64,000 nucleotides of DNA from Bacteroidales bacterium UBA3743. Its GTDB lineage: Bacteria; Bacteroidota; Bacteroidia; Bacteroidales; Paludibacteraceae. Below, in pieces: positions 48,256-57,004 of this stretch. The notes under the pieces were generated by a model. That model saw only the letters and a list, made by a program, of their open reading frames with translations. It made no database searches and was not told where the DNA came from. Location: contig DFGT01000037.1 of assembly GCA_002371265.1 (NCBI GenBank), positions 109,405 to 173,404 of the forward strand. Direction: 5' to 3'. The position numbers and the translations under genes are program-made. Within the stretch, counting starts at the first letter, position 1. Each line of letters starts with the position of its first letter.

Positions 48256-49893
48256 TCCTCTGATGATTTGGGTTCTGCCGAAGCTGTATCAGTCGACAAG
48301 GAGAAGTTTGGCAACACCATCATCTTAGGCAAAAAGCTCAACAATCCCTATTCTTTGAAGAATATGCAGGCGGCTTACGACTCGCTATGCATGGCATCGG
48401 GAGTGGCGACACGTTCTGTGGATTTGCTGGAGCCAACGCATCTTTACGTCCGTTTTCTTCCAAAAGATTCCGTCGACATCAACCGTCTCGACAAGGAAAA
48501 ACTTGATTTGTTCTGTTATCCTTTGGATTACGATGTGGAGCAGTGGGGCGACTATTACCACGACCCATCCATTCCGGAAGACCAGCCGACATGGCAATAC
48601 ACCAGAGTGCCGGTGGGTTATGATTTCCCGGATGTGCAGTATGAGATATTGGACACATGTTTCATTCCGGAAGACGAGGATGAGGTGGAGACACGTATGG
48701 CAGGCAACACTTTCTCATTGGAAGATCTTGAGGATGCCGCCTACGAGCATTCCGGCAACGGAGACATGCTGGTGAAGGATGAATTGAGAGCCAAGCATTC
48801 CCCTTGTGGAACATTCACTGTTTACAATGATAGTACAGGCAGATATGAAGGAGTCGCTGGCATAGCAGTCAGGATGGGCAAGTTTGTGAAGTGGTTCCAC
48901 GTCTACACCGACAGGGACGGCTACTATTTTACAAAATCCACATTCCGAACAGACCCGCACTATTGGATCTATTTCGACAACAAGAAAGGGTTCAAAATTG
49001 GATCGTGGAGCGTCTTTGCAAATGCAAGGCTATGCGCCATGGGCAAACACTCCAACAAAGGCTACAGCCATGCTTTTGAAAAAGGATCTGAAATGTGGGC
49101 TCATTGTGCTGTAAACAATGCAGCATACTATATGTATGAGAATTTCGCATCGTATATTCCTTCAGATATGAGGCTTTGGGTAATCAACGGTACCAAGAAT
49201 GGTTGTGCAGCTATGTTAAACCATGGTACCGCGTTTAAGTATAAAGTTGCCGTTGTGTTTGCCGCATTGTTGGCAGGTCCAACAATAGATGCGGCAAGTG
49301 GACTTACTCCACCATCCGTCAACCCGATGGCAGCTTCGGTATCAACACATGCTTCGCCAGCAATTGCTACAGTTGTCGCTCCATTGGTTCCTGCTATTGC
49401 GGCACTTTCTCCTGACATCATAGTAGGTGCGGATAAAGGTTATGATACGGATGGTTATAATGACGGTTATTATGGATTGTTTGAGACAACCTGTCATGAA
49501 TTATCACATTCTATGCATTTTAAAAGAGTTACTAAGGTATTCTGGAACCATTATATTGATGGAATTGTGGAATGCTATCAGAAGACAGGTGAACCATACG
49601 GATTGTCACCTAATGACTCTCCTAATTTTTCAGGAATTATTGGAGTGGGAGAAACATGGGGATATGCTATGGGATTTTATATGTTGAACAAAAGATATGG
49701 AACAAAACAAGAACCTGGTACTGATCCTAAAAAACGTTGGTTTAAACCCAAAAAGACAAAAAAATTATTTGACGACAATGACATTACGCCTTTACAATTT
49801 TTGAATTGTATGGATAATTCTGTAAGAGATCTGCAAACTTTGAATTCAGTTCTTTCGTCGAAGTACAAAAATGTTCCAAAAAATATTTATTAA
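48130..49893 (+). CDS. Secreted zinc-metalloprotease-like lipoprotein behind a poly-G tract
   Basis: The coordinates give the frame as sequenced, open from a GTG. The natural start is probably ATG 48093; with 7 rather than 8 G at 48132-48139 it would read MVKTSEKFTLVNSGG and then VKLKGFSLTKNSAKLMVNVF, CLFSVFNATTSC, ending in a lipobox-like Cys. As sequenced that start hits TAG soon after the tract; an internal ATG 48184 remains possible. The mature protein (~560 residues) has a Cys-containing N-region, a domain with TFTVYNDSTGRYEGVAGIAV, and the zinc motif CHELSHSMHF (~455-464) with a later Glu in GVGETWGYAMG as likely third ligand. Probably degrades external protein or peptidoglycan-linked peptides; the family is not named with certainty. 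Followed by three small lipoprotein genes. Confidence 0.75.
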   Translation: MGGVKLKGFSLTKNSAKLMVNVFCLFSVFNATTSCTDELVEESSDDLGSAEAVSVDKEKFGNTIILGKKLNNPYSLKNMQAAYDSLCMASGVATRSVDLLEPTHLYVRFLPKDSVDINRLDKEKLDLFCYPLDYDVEQWGDYYHDPSIPEDQPTWQYTRVPVGYDFPDVQYEILDTCFIPEDEDEVETRMAGNTFSLEDLEDAAYEHSGNGDMLVKDELRAKHSPCGTFTVYNDSTGRYEGVAGIAVRMGKFVKWFHVYTDRDGYYFTKSTFRTDPHYWIYFDNKKGFKIGSWSVFANARLCAMGKHSNKGYSHAFEKGSEMWAHCAVNNAAYYMYENFASYIPSDMRLWVINGTKNGCAAMLNHGTAFKYKVAVVFAALLAGPTIDAASGLTPPSVNPMAASVSTHASPAIATVVAPLVPAIAALSPDIIVGADKGYDTDGYNDGYYGLFETTCHELSHSMHFKRVTKVFWNHYIDGIVECYQKTGEPYGLSPNDSPNFSGIIGVGETWGYAMGFYMLNKRYGTKQEPGTDPKKRWFKPKKTKKLFDDNDITPLQFLNCMDNSVRDLQTLNSVLSSKYKNVPKNIY

Positions 49894-49900
49894 TTTTATC

Positions 49901-50380
49901 ATGAAAAAGATATTGCTGTTTTTTTTATTTGCTGTGTTCTTTTCTTCATGTCCTCTTATGGAAGACACGTCAGAATGTGCAGGATTTACGCATACTTTTG
50001 ATATATGGGTTGAGAATAATTTAAACCTTGATGTTAAATGTGATATCATTGCTTATTTTGATACTTATATAGGTAAAGGGGGACATAGAGACGGGTCTTC
50101 GGAAATCGACAAAGAAAAGAACGAAAAAATAGTTTATTTTGATCTTGAAGACTTAGATTCATTCAAAGAGAATAATGATACTTTGAATTTGTCAAAAGTA
50201 TTCAATGAGTTCTTTTACAACAAACAATTTGTTGTAACTTCATTGTCTGGCGACACATTAGCCAATTGGCATGATGGTTCTGCTGTGTTTGATCCAAAAT
50301 ATTGGTTTCTTGAACCACAAGAGAATGGCGACGTTTATTGCACACTCCAGCTAACCGATGAAGTTCTGGAATTGAAATGA
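49901..50380 (+). CDS. Small lipoprotein 1 of a paralogous trio
   Basis: 159 residues from ATG 49901 (MKKILLFFLFAVFFSSC, lipobox SSC). It starts 8 bp after the metalloprotease stop. The mature part is acidic and ends with a block shared by all three copies: VVTSLSGDTLANW, AVFDPKYWFLEPQENGDVYC and LTDEVLELK. No known family. Position directly behind a secreted protease suggests an inhibitor or immunity lipoprotein (inference). The upstream in-frame ATG at 49871 overlaps the protease and is not used. Confidence 0.78.
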   Translation: MKKILLFFLFAVFFSSCPLMEDTSECAGFTHTFDIWVENNLNLDVKCDIIAYFDTYIGKGGHRDGSSEIDKEKNEKIVYFDLEDLDSFKENNDTLNLSKVFNEFFYNKQFVVTSLSGDTLANWHDGSAVFDPKYWFLEPQENGDVYCTLQLTDEVLELK

Positions 50381-50388
50381 TAATTGTA

Positions 50389-50422
50389 TAGTGGAGAGTT
50401 TTCGAATTCTCCACTATTAATT
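50389..50422 (+). terminator. Hairpin after lipoprotein 1
   Basis: TAGTGGAGA (50389-50397) pairs with TCTCCACTA (50408-50416), followed by a weakly T-rich TTAATTAA. May attenuate rather than stop transcription. Confidence 0.6.
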
Positions 50423-50430
50423 AAAATGAT

Positions 50431-50868
50431 ATGAAAAAGATTTTGATTTTATTGATATTCCCAGTGTTCTTTTCCTCGTGTCCAACCATGGAAGACACAA
50501 ATGAGCAAGCTGTTTGGTTATTGATAAAAAACAAATCAACTCAAGTATTTAATCTTATTTTCAAATTTGAAGTTCCTTCATGGTCTGGACATTGTTTTAA
50601 TGTATGTGAGGATAGCTTGAAAATTGATTCGATAAGTAATATTCAAGGATTTAGTTATAAAGAAAAACCACAAAATCCTTTTGATTTCTTAATGGCAGAA
50701 TGTATCAAAAAGCAGATTGTTGTGACTTCCTTGTCTGGCGATACACTTGCTAATTGGAATGATACATCAGCAGTGTTTGATCCAAAATATTGGTTTCTTG
50801 AACCACAAGAGAATGGCGACGTTTATTGCACACTCCAGCTAACCGATGAAGTTCTGGAATTGAAATGA
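50431..50868 (+). CDS. Small lipoprotein 2 of the trio
   Basis: 145 residues with lipoprotein signal (MKKILILLIFPVFFSSC). Residues ~30-95 differ completely from copies 1 and 3, but the last ~40 residues are almost identical to copy 1. From 50773 to 50928 the DNA matches 50285-50440 in 155 of 156 positions, including the terminator hairpin and the next gene's start, a sign of recent duplication or gene conversion. Function unknown; see copy 1. Confidence 0.78.
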   Translation: MKKILILLIFPVFFSSCPTMEDTNEQAVWLLIKNKSTQVFNLIFKFEVPSWSGHCFNVCEDSLKIDSISNIQGFSYKEKPQNPFDFLMAECIKKQIVVTSLSGDTLANWNDTSAVFDPKYWFLEPQENGDVYCTLQLTDEVLELK

Positions 50869-50877
50869 TAATTGTAT

Positions 50878-50910
50878 AGTGGAGAGTTTTCGAATTCTCC
50901 ACTGTTAATT
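50878..50910 (+). terminator. Hairpin after lipoprotein 2
   Basis: AGTGGAGA and TCTCCACT arms, copied from the hairpin after lipoprotein 1. Confidence 0.6.
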
Positions 50911-50918
50911 AAAATGAT

Positions 50919-51398
50919 ATGAAAAAGAGCCTGATTTTATGGGTATTCCCTATATTCTTTTCTTCTTGTCCAATTATGGAAGATACGTCAGAAGGAGCAG
51001 GATTTACGCATACTTTTGAAATATGGACTGAAAATAATTTAAGTTTTGATGCTAATTGTAGCATGACAACATATTTTAATATTATAAATGTCGCAGATAG
51101 TTGTCATAGAAACGATTTGGCTTCCATTTTCAAAGAAGAGAGAGAACGAATAATTTATTTTGATTTGGGATATTTAGACTCATTCAAAAATAATGACACA
51201 TTGAATTTGTCGAAAGTATTTAATGAGTTCTTTTACAACAAACAATTTGTTGTAACTTCATTGTCTGGCGACACATTAGCCAATTGGCGTGATGGTTCTG
51301 CTGTGTTTGATCCAAAATATTGGTTTCTTGAACCGCAAAAGAATGGTGACATCCATTGTACGTCGCAGCTGACTGATGAGGTGTTGCAATTGAAATGA
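50919..51398 (+). CDS. Small lipoprotein 3 of the trio
   Basis: 159 residues with lipoprotein signal (MKKSLILWVFPIFFSSC). It resembles copy 1 along its whole length (DTSEGAGFTHTFEIWTENNL, LNLSKVFNEFFYNKQFVVTS), with more divergence at the very end (EPQKNGDIHCTSQLTDEVLQ). So copies 1 and 3 are the older pair, and copy 2 has taken the end of copy 1. Last gene of cassette 1. Confidence 0.78.
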   Translation: MKKSLILWVFPIFFSSCPIMEDTSEGAGFTHTFEIWTENNLSFDANCSMTTYFNIINVADSCHRNDLASIFKEERERIIYFDLGYLDSFKNNDTLNLSKVFNEFFYNKQFVVTSLSGDTLANWRDGSAVFDPKYWFLEPQKNGDIHCTSQLTDEVLQLK

Positions 51399-51421
51399 AA
51401 AAATGGTGAGAAGTTATGAGG

Positions 51422-51457
51422 CAGTGGAGGATCTACGGATTCTCCACTGTTTTTTAT
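51422..51457 (+). terminator. Cassette terminator, copy 1
   Basis: CAGTGGAG(G)ATC and GAT(T)CTCCACTG arms (51422-51449) followed by TTTTTTAT. The same hairpin, with one loop change, ends cassette 2 at 63821-63855. Confidence 0.88.
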
Positions 51458-51464
51458 TTGCACT

Positions 51465-51560
51465 GCTTAGTTTATGACAGACCCACCGTCTCTTTTTTCT
51501 CATAAAAATTCGCAGACTTTCTCTGAGATCTTTGAGTCTCTGTGGTTTTATAGTGCTCAC
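51465..51560. repeat. ACCACAGAGA dispersed repeat (inverted) after cassette 1
   Basis: Begins TTAGTTTATGACAG and continues to CTCTGAGATCTTTGAGTCTC and TGTGG, then TAGTGCTCACC, a remnant of the block C hairpin. A similar arrangement follows cassette 2 at 63868-63942. Confidence 0.7.
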
Positions 51561-51663
51561 CTTTTTTCGTTTTACAATTATTATGACTTTCTTCAAGGCT
51601 TCCACAAGGGGTCATCCTACAAAATACCTAAATTTGGGAATTTCACATTTTTTAACATTAGGA

Positions 51664-51671
51664 TACCTTTG
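51664..51671 (+). promoter_or_regulatory. -7 promoter motif for the metal-binding lipoprotein
   Basis: TACCTTTG, 23 bp before ATG 51695. A -33 element is not clear. Confidence 0.5.
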
Positions 51672-51694
51672 CAGCGTAAAAAAGAAAAGTAAAG

Positions 51695-52336
51695 ATGAAA
51701 CGTAAATTTTTAATGATCGTGCTTTCCGCTTTCCTATTCTCTTGCGGAAATTCAGAAAAAAAGAGTAATGAGTCTACTTCATCTGACGAGGTGCCAGCAT
51801 GCTGTAAAAACAAAGGTAATGAAGCAACGTCTTCCGACAATGTGCCAGAGTGTTGCAAAAATAAAGGAATGGAAATGCTGTTTCCCTCAGAAGTGTCAGC
51901 AAAAGGTGATTCATATCTTGGCAAAGAAGTTGCCGTACGCGGTTTTGTAAAAAAAGTATGTCACTGTTCTGGTAAAAAATGTCAATTGGCTGACAACGAT
52001 GAGTCGGAAGTTTCTTTGACAGTATTTGCTAACGATGAGATTGGCAAATTTAGCCAAGAACTGACAGGCAAAAACGTGAAATACATCGGTGTGGTGAAAG
52101 AAAACAGAATCACTAAAGAGATGATAGCAGCTGAAGAAGCTAAACAAGCTGAAGAGGCGGCAAAAAGTAATCAGAATTGTGATAATGGGCAGGGTGAAGT
52201 GAAAGAGGAGAAAGGTCATAAACATTGTGGTAAGAACAAAGACTACAGCAAGATGAAGAAATGGATGGAAGAGAATAAAAAAGACTACTATCCAGTTTAC
52301 TACGTCGAAGTAAAAAATTTTGAAGTCATGGATTAA
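51695..52336 (+). CDS. Cys/His-rich lipoprotein with an OB-fold-like domain
   Basis: 213 residues. Lipoprotein signal ending LFSCGN (~1-17), then two copies of a short motif, VPACCKNKG and VPECCKNKG (~33-57), likely metal ligands. Residues ~70-130 (LGKEVAVRGFVKKVCHCSGKKCQLAD, EVSLTVFANDEIGKF) resemble small OB-fold proteins of the DUF4920 kind, with C-H-C and KKC. The C-terminal third is charged and has GHKHCGKN. Probably periplasmic metal binding or trafficking (inference), in line with the HMA protein and TonB receptors downstream. Confidence 0.68.
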   Translation: MKRKFLMIVLSAFLFSCGNSEKKSNESTSSDEVPACCKNKGNEATSSDNVPECCKNKGMEMLFPSEVSAKGDSYLGKEVAVRGFVKKVCHCSGKKCQLADNDESEVSLTVFANDEIGKFSQELTGKNVKYIGVVKENRITKEMIAAEEAKQAEEAAKSNQNCDNGQGEVKEEKGHKHCGKNKDYSKMKKWMEENKKDYYPVYYVEVKNFEVMD

Positions 52337-52682
52337 TCCTTCTTTCATGTGTCATGGTTTGACATATTTGGATTGAGAAAAGTTCCCCCCAATTTTTTAT
52401 CTTTTATTCTATCAAACATTGTTGAAGCATAGAATAAAGAGAAACAAAGATCTGTTTATTAGACATTTTCATCAATTTTAATTACTCAGTTCCGCAAGTC
52501 ATTTCAGATTATCACTTGTGAAACTTGGATCAGATTAGGAAATCTTATGGGATTCCCTACGGGATTGTTATATCTCAAAACAGCCATTAAAATGTCTTTT
52601 CCAACTCATCTTTTAGTCCGCAATCCTATATGACAAGTACAATTATACATACAATGAAAAAACAAAATTAATTATAACCAAA
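52337..52682. other. Gene-free leader region before the DUF4876 gene
   Basis: Contains TGTCA/TGACA arms at about 52350-52365 and the mini-palindrome TCCCTACGGGA (52554-52564). Otherwise AT-rich with no ORF. It could contain metal-responsive control sites, but none is recognisable. Confidence 0.35.
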
Positions 52683-54044
52683 ATGAAAAAAAATTTTAGA
52701 TTCCTTGCGTTAGCGGGAGTAATGTCACTTTCTCTCGGATTCACTGCGTGTGAAGACGACGAGGAGAAAGCAGAATCAACAATCAAGTCTACACTAAACA
52801 TTTCACCTGATGTTGCCGACGCAATATCTGCAAAAGATATCAAGGCTTTGGCTGGAGCAAAGGTTACCTTCACAAATGTAAACTCAAAAGACGTTTACAC
52901 TTTCGATGTTCCAGAATTGGATGCAGACGGATCCCTTTCTCTTGATGTCAACGTCCCTGTCGGAACATACGATATCTCTATGGAAAAAGATGTCGACGGT
53001 AAGATTATCTTCTTGAGACAACAGAATGTGACAATTAAGTCGGAAAATCAGCAGATTGAGGCAAAAATCATCGCAACTGTTGCTAATTCAAGCGATTATC
53101 AGTTCATCTTCTCTGAACTTTTCTTCAACGGTGAAAGAAACGGAGGAAGAATGATGCACCCAGACCAGTTTATGGTGCTCTACAACCCTACAGACAAAGT
53201 GCTTTACGCTGATGGTCTTGCCGTAGGTTGTACAATGCAAGCTTCATGCACAGAAAAGGAAAGCTGGTACGACGAGTTTTATGGTAAAAACTTAGTGCCT
53301 GTTCACGGAATCATTGTGATCCCAGGTTCAGGTTACGATGTTCCTGTTAAGCCTCACGACAAAATCGTCATCGCCTTCACTGCTATCAACCACACTGCTA
53401 CAGAAGGAAAGAACCCTATAGTAAAACGTGATACTACTTTTGCAGCTGATGGAAGTGTTGAGAGCGTAAAGGTCGACACTCTTGGATGGGACGGATACAC
53501 ATACGACAATGCCATCGACTTGAGTGGAGCCGACTATGAAATCTATGATCCACAACTTTATACAAGCGACGTAGATAATCCAAACGTTCCTAATGTGAAG
53601 GAAATTTATCCTGCAGAGGATGACCTTGGCGGAATCGGTGGTTTCTACCAGCATCCAAGAGGTTTCTACAATGCTTTCATATTCAAGTTGAAGAACGGCA
53701 ATCAGGAGACACTTGACGCATTCTTCGCAGAACACTCAGGTGTTGCCACAGTACAGGATAAAGAAAACAACAACGTAGAAATCAAAATGTTGAGTGTCCC
53801 TGCTTCTATGATCCTTGATGGTATCACAACAGGTCACATCCCTTCAGGTATCGTGACAAATCCTCTTCCTCAAACTGTTGACCGTGGAGAGCAGTTGGTA
53901 AAGGGATGCCACAGCGGTTTGCTTGTGAAACGTAAAGGAAACGACAAAGACGGATATGCTGACACTAACGACTCTTCTGTTGACTGCGAAATTCTTTCGC
54001 CTCACAAAGATTATGTTGGTTATCCAGAAGGATGGAGAAAATAA
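52683..54044 (+). CDS. DUF4876 lipoprotein
   Basis: 453 residues. Lipoprotein signal (MKKNFRFLALAGVMSLSLGF with TACEDD after it). An N-terminal beta domain (~40-125: AGAKVTFTNVNSKDVYTFDV, VPVGTYDISMEKDVDGK) is followed by a domain with FIFSELFFNGERNGGRMMHPDQFMVLYNPTD and DGLAVGCTMQASCTEKESWY. This fits DUF4876, a family found in Bacteroidota next to a TonB receptor and a DUF6850 barrel, exactly as here. Likely a surface lipoprotein cooperating with the receptor (inference). A strong terminator hairpin follows. Confidence 0.82.
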   Translation: MKKNFRFLALAGVMSLSLGFTACEDDEEKAESTIKSTLNISPDVADAISAKDIKALAGAKVTFTNVNSKDVYTFDVPELDADGSLSLDVNVPVGTYDISMEKDVDGKIIFLRQQNVTIKSENQQIEAKIIATVANSSDYQFIFSELFFNGERNGGRMMHPDQFMVLYNPTDKVLYADGLAVGCTMQASCTEKESWYDEFYGKNLVPVHGIIVIPGSGYDVPVKPHDKIVIAFTAINHTATEGKNPIVKRDTTFAADGSVESVKVDTLGWDGYTYDNAIDLSGADYEIYDPQLYTSDVDNPNVPNVKEIYPAEDDLGGIGGFYQHPRGFYNAFIFKLKNGNQETLDAFFAEHSGVATVQDKENNNVEIKMLSVPASMILDGITTGHIPSGIVTNPLPQTVDRGEQLVKGCHSGLLVKRKGNDKDGYADTNDSSVDCEILSPHKDYVGYPEGWRK

Positions 54045-54095
54045 TCTGAGTTTTTTTACTCAGGGATGTAAAATACCATTTTTTCAACTACCTCG

Positions 54096-54131
54096 AATCC
54101 GGGATGAAATGTATTCATCCCGGATTTTTCA
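54096..54131 (+). terminator. Terminator/attenuator between DUF4876 and the TonB receptor
   Basis: AATCCGGGATGAA (54096-54108) pairs with TTCATCCCGGATT (54114-54126), then TTT. It may limit read-through to the receptor genes. Confidence 0.8.
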
Positions 54132-54148
54132 AAAAAGACTATTTTATA

Positions 54149-57004
54149 ATGTCGAAGAGCAAAACATTTGAAATACTGACTCTGAGCATCATATTATTAT
54201 ATGGATCTCTGCTCAACGTCTTTTCTCAAGCCATAGAAATTGGCAACGACCATAACAAATACTTCAAAATAAGCGGAAACATCACATCCAACGATGGTCC
54301 TATCCCCTACGCATACGTCTCCATCGAAGAACTGCAAATGAACACTGTGGCTGACGGAAACGGTCATTTTGAATTCAAACGAATTCCCGTCGGAACATAT
54401 AAAATTGAAACTCAAAACCTCGGCTATGTCGACGCAAAGAAAACCGTGACTGTAGCAAACGGGGATATTAACATAAACATCAGACTGAAAAATGCCGTCT
54501 ACGAATTAGAGCAAGTCACCGTGATGGCAAAACAAGCCCAACGCAATAAATTGGAAGTGAACGAAACAGCTATCGAATATGTCCAACCTGTTTCGCTTTC
54601 TGATGTCATGATTCTGCTGCCTGGAAACCTTTATCAGCAAAACGCACTTACTGGATTTTCCCTCAACTCAAACCGTCAGGCTGGAAGCGACCAGAATACA
54701 TCTTTAGGAATCGGTCTGACTTCCGACGGTGTGCCTCAGACTTCCGACGGACTACGCACACAGATGGTAGGTGTGACATCAAACAGAGGTGATGGATCAG
54801 GCGGTGACAACCAAATCAAAAACCGTTCGAGCATCAACTCCGGCTCCGACCTCAGATATGTCTCCACCGACCATATCCACAGCATCGAATACACAAAAGG
54901 TATCAGTTCGCCACGTTATGGCAATCTGTCAAGCGGAATGATTAAAGTGAACTCCAAAATGGGAGTCTCTCCATTACGCATCAGAACAAAACTGGACCTG
55001 AAAAACAAACTTGTCTACGCTGGAAAAGGTTTTAAACTTGGAGATAAAGCCGGAACTCTTTATGCAGGCGCTGACTATCTGCACGCAGTGGATGATATAC
55101 GTGACGAGATGGATAAATTCACTCGTATCACCGCCCAAACTTATTACAACAACAAATTCAAATTGGGCGATAGCTATTCGTTGGATTTGGATGCAAAAAT
55201 TGCCCAGACCATTTCTGCCAATAAAATGAAGAAGGATGAGCTTACCTACGAATACAACGAGACTTATAAGGCTGACTACAACAAAACAGACCTTATGGTG
55301 AAAGGCAAACTGAATCTTGGCTTGGCTTGGATCGATAATATCGAATGGATCAACTCTCTCAATCGCGTCGACGACAGAATAGACCGCCACTACTGTGTGA
55401 TCACAGCTAATCCCAAAAGTATGCCAAAATCCTACGACGAGGGTGAACACGAAGGTTACTATCTTCCGACTATGTACTACAGCGACTATTATGTGGAAAA
55501 TACTCCTATCAATTTCTACACTCAGCTTAATCTGAACAGCCGTTTCTCATTCAATAAAAAATGGAATCTCAACCTTGAATACGGCGCGGATTATCATTCA
55601 AGCAAAAATAAAGGAGACGGTGCAGTGATTGAAAATCCTGAAATGCCTCCTTTCCCTGGCAACAACACTTATATGCGTCCACGCCCCAACTGGAGCATCC
55701 CTGCGTTAGAGGTGTTCGGAGCTTATCTGCAAGCTGTTCTGACATTCAGACCCACGTCGACCCAATCACTAAAATTAGAAGCAGGAGGACGTCTCACCGA
55801 AATGCTGAATCTTCCCGATGACTATGCTCTGAACCATAAAGTCCTTACCGAACCACGCTTGAATTTCAGCTATCTCTTTGGCAAAAAATTCAGAAACAAT
55901 TTCCGCTTGGGATACGGTGAGGAAAACAAACTTCCGACTTTGGACTATCTCTATCCCGACAAAACATACAAAGATTTCTGGGTGCTGAACGCTTACACAA
56001 ACAATCCCGACTATAGACATCTGATCACTTACACTCAGATTTACGACGCGACAAACAAAGAAATCCGAGAAAACAAAAACCAAAAAATGGAAGTCGGATA
56101 CGACGCTAAACTCAATGATTTCGAACTGTCTGTGACAGCTTTCCACGAATTCAGCAACAGCGGTTTCGAATACTTCACTTTCTATGCTCCTGTGACGTAT
56201 CCATACTACAATCAGCTAAAAGACGATGCTGACATTTCCAACAAAAAACCAGGCAAGGAGGATTACGTAGCCTCTTCATTCAGCGAATTCACATCATACA
56301 GACAAGTGAAAAACAGCAAAAAAATTGTGAAGAACGGTATCGAATATCGTTTGATTTTTCCTAAGTTGAAAGCCATTCAAACAAACTTGGAAATCAACGG
56401 CGCGTATTATAAAACAACGTATGGCACCAACCAGCCTGACTATTTCTATCCAAACAGCAAAGTGGGTGACAGCATGTATCCATACGTCGGATTATATGAT
56501 CTGGACAGCAAAACCATAAAACAGCAATTCAATACAAACTTCTGGTTTAACACCCATATTCCTAAGTTCAGACTCATCTTCACAAACTTCTTCCAGCTTG
56601 TGTGGTTCCAGACAGAACAAAAGACCGACAACTTCGATGGAATATACAAAAAAGTGCCATACGCCTACATCGACTTCAATGGAGTCACTCACACTGTGAC
56701 TGAAGAAGAACTGGCAAAAATCTATTCAAAAGAAGAGACACAATGGTTCCAACTTCTCAGACAAAGCACAACAAGTATGTATGAGACAGAAAAAAAACCA
56801 ATTTATCTCCTCTGGAATATAAAAGCGACAAAAGAATTAAACGACATGGTCAAACTTTCTTTCTTCGTCAATGGAATACTGGATGTCCATCCAAAATATA
56901 TAAACGATACACGTTCGGAAACAAAACGTGAATGGAGCAATCCATTTTTTGGCATGGAGATGGTTATGACTATCGGAAAAACTAAAAAAACAGAAGAAAA
57001 ATGA
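54149..57004 (+). CDS. TonB-dependent outer-membrane receptor
   Basis: About 951 residues from ATG 54149 (MSKSKTFEILTLSIILLYGS, signal peptide). An ATG at 54104 is rejected because it lies within the terminator stem. A carboxypeptidase regulatory-like domain (~32-110: YFKISGNITSNDGPIPYAYV, GTYKIETQNLGYVDAKKTV) precedes the plug (~130-265; ISSPRYGNLSSGMIKVNSKM) and a beta barrel ending near FFGMEMVMTIG. No SusD partner is present; instead DUF4876 and DUF6850 genes flank it. Its stop overlaps the next ATG (ATGA), so it is coupled to the barrel protein. Substrate probably a metal complex from context, unproven. Confidence 0.88.
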   Translation: MSKSKTFEILTLSIILLYGSLLNVFSQAIEIGNDHNKYFKISGNITSNDGPIPYAYVSIEELQMNTVADGNGHFEFKRIPVGTYKIETQNLGYVDAKKTVTVANGDININIRLKNAVYELEQVTVMAKQAQRNKLEVNETAIEYVQPVSLSDVMILLPGNLYQQNALTGFSLNSNRQAGSDQNTSLGIGLTSDGVPQTSDGLRTQMVGVTSNRGDGSGGDNQIKNRSSINSGSDLRYVSTDHIHSIEYTKGISSPRYGNLSSGMIKVNSKMGVSPLRIRTKLDLKNKLVYAGKGFKLGDKAGTLYAGADYLHAVDDIRDEMDKFTRITAQTYYNNKFKLGDSYSLDLDAKIAQTISANKMKKDELTYEYNETYKADYNKTDLMVKGKLNLGLAWIDNIEWINSLNRVDDRIDRHYCVITANPKSMPKSYDEGEHEGYYLPTMYYSDYYVENTPINFYTQLNLNSRFSFNKKWNLNLEYGADYHSSKNKGDGAVIENPEMPPFPGNNTYMRPRPNWSIPALEVFGAYLQAVLTFRPTSTQSLKLEAGGRLTEMLNLPDDYALNHKVLTEPRLNFSYLFGKKFRNNFRLGYGEENKLPTLDYLYPDKTYKDFWVLNAYTNNPDYRHLITYTQIYDATNKEIRENKNQKMEVGYDAKLNDFELSVTAFHEFSNSGFEYFTFYAPVTYPYYNQLKDDADISNKKPGKEDYVASSFSEFTSYRQVKNSKKIVKNGIEYRLIFPKLKAIQTNLEINGAYYKTTYGTNQPDYFYPNSKVGDSMYPYVGLYDLDSKTIKQQFNTNFWFNTHIPKFRLIFTNFFQLVWFQTEQKTDNFDGIYKKVPYAYIDFNGVTHTVTEEELAKIYSKEETQWFQLLRQSTTSMYETEKKPIYLLWNIKATKELNDMVKLSFFVNGILDVHPKYINDTRSETKREWSNPFFGMEMVMTIGKTKKTEEK

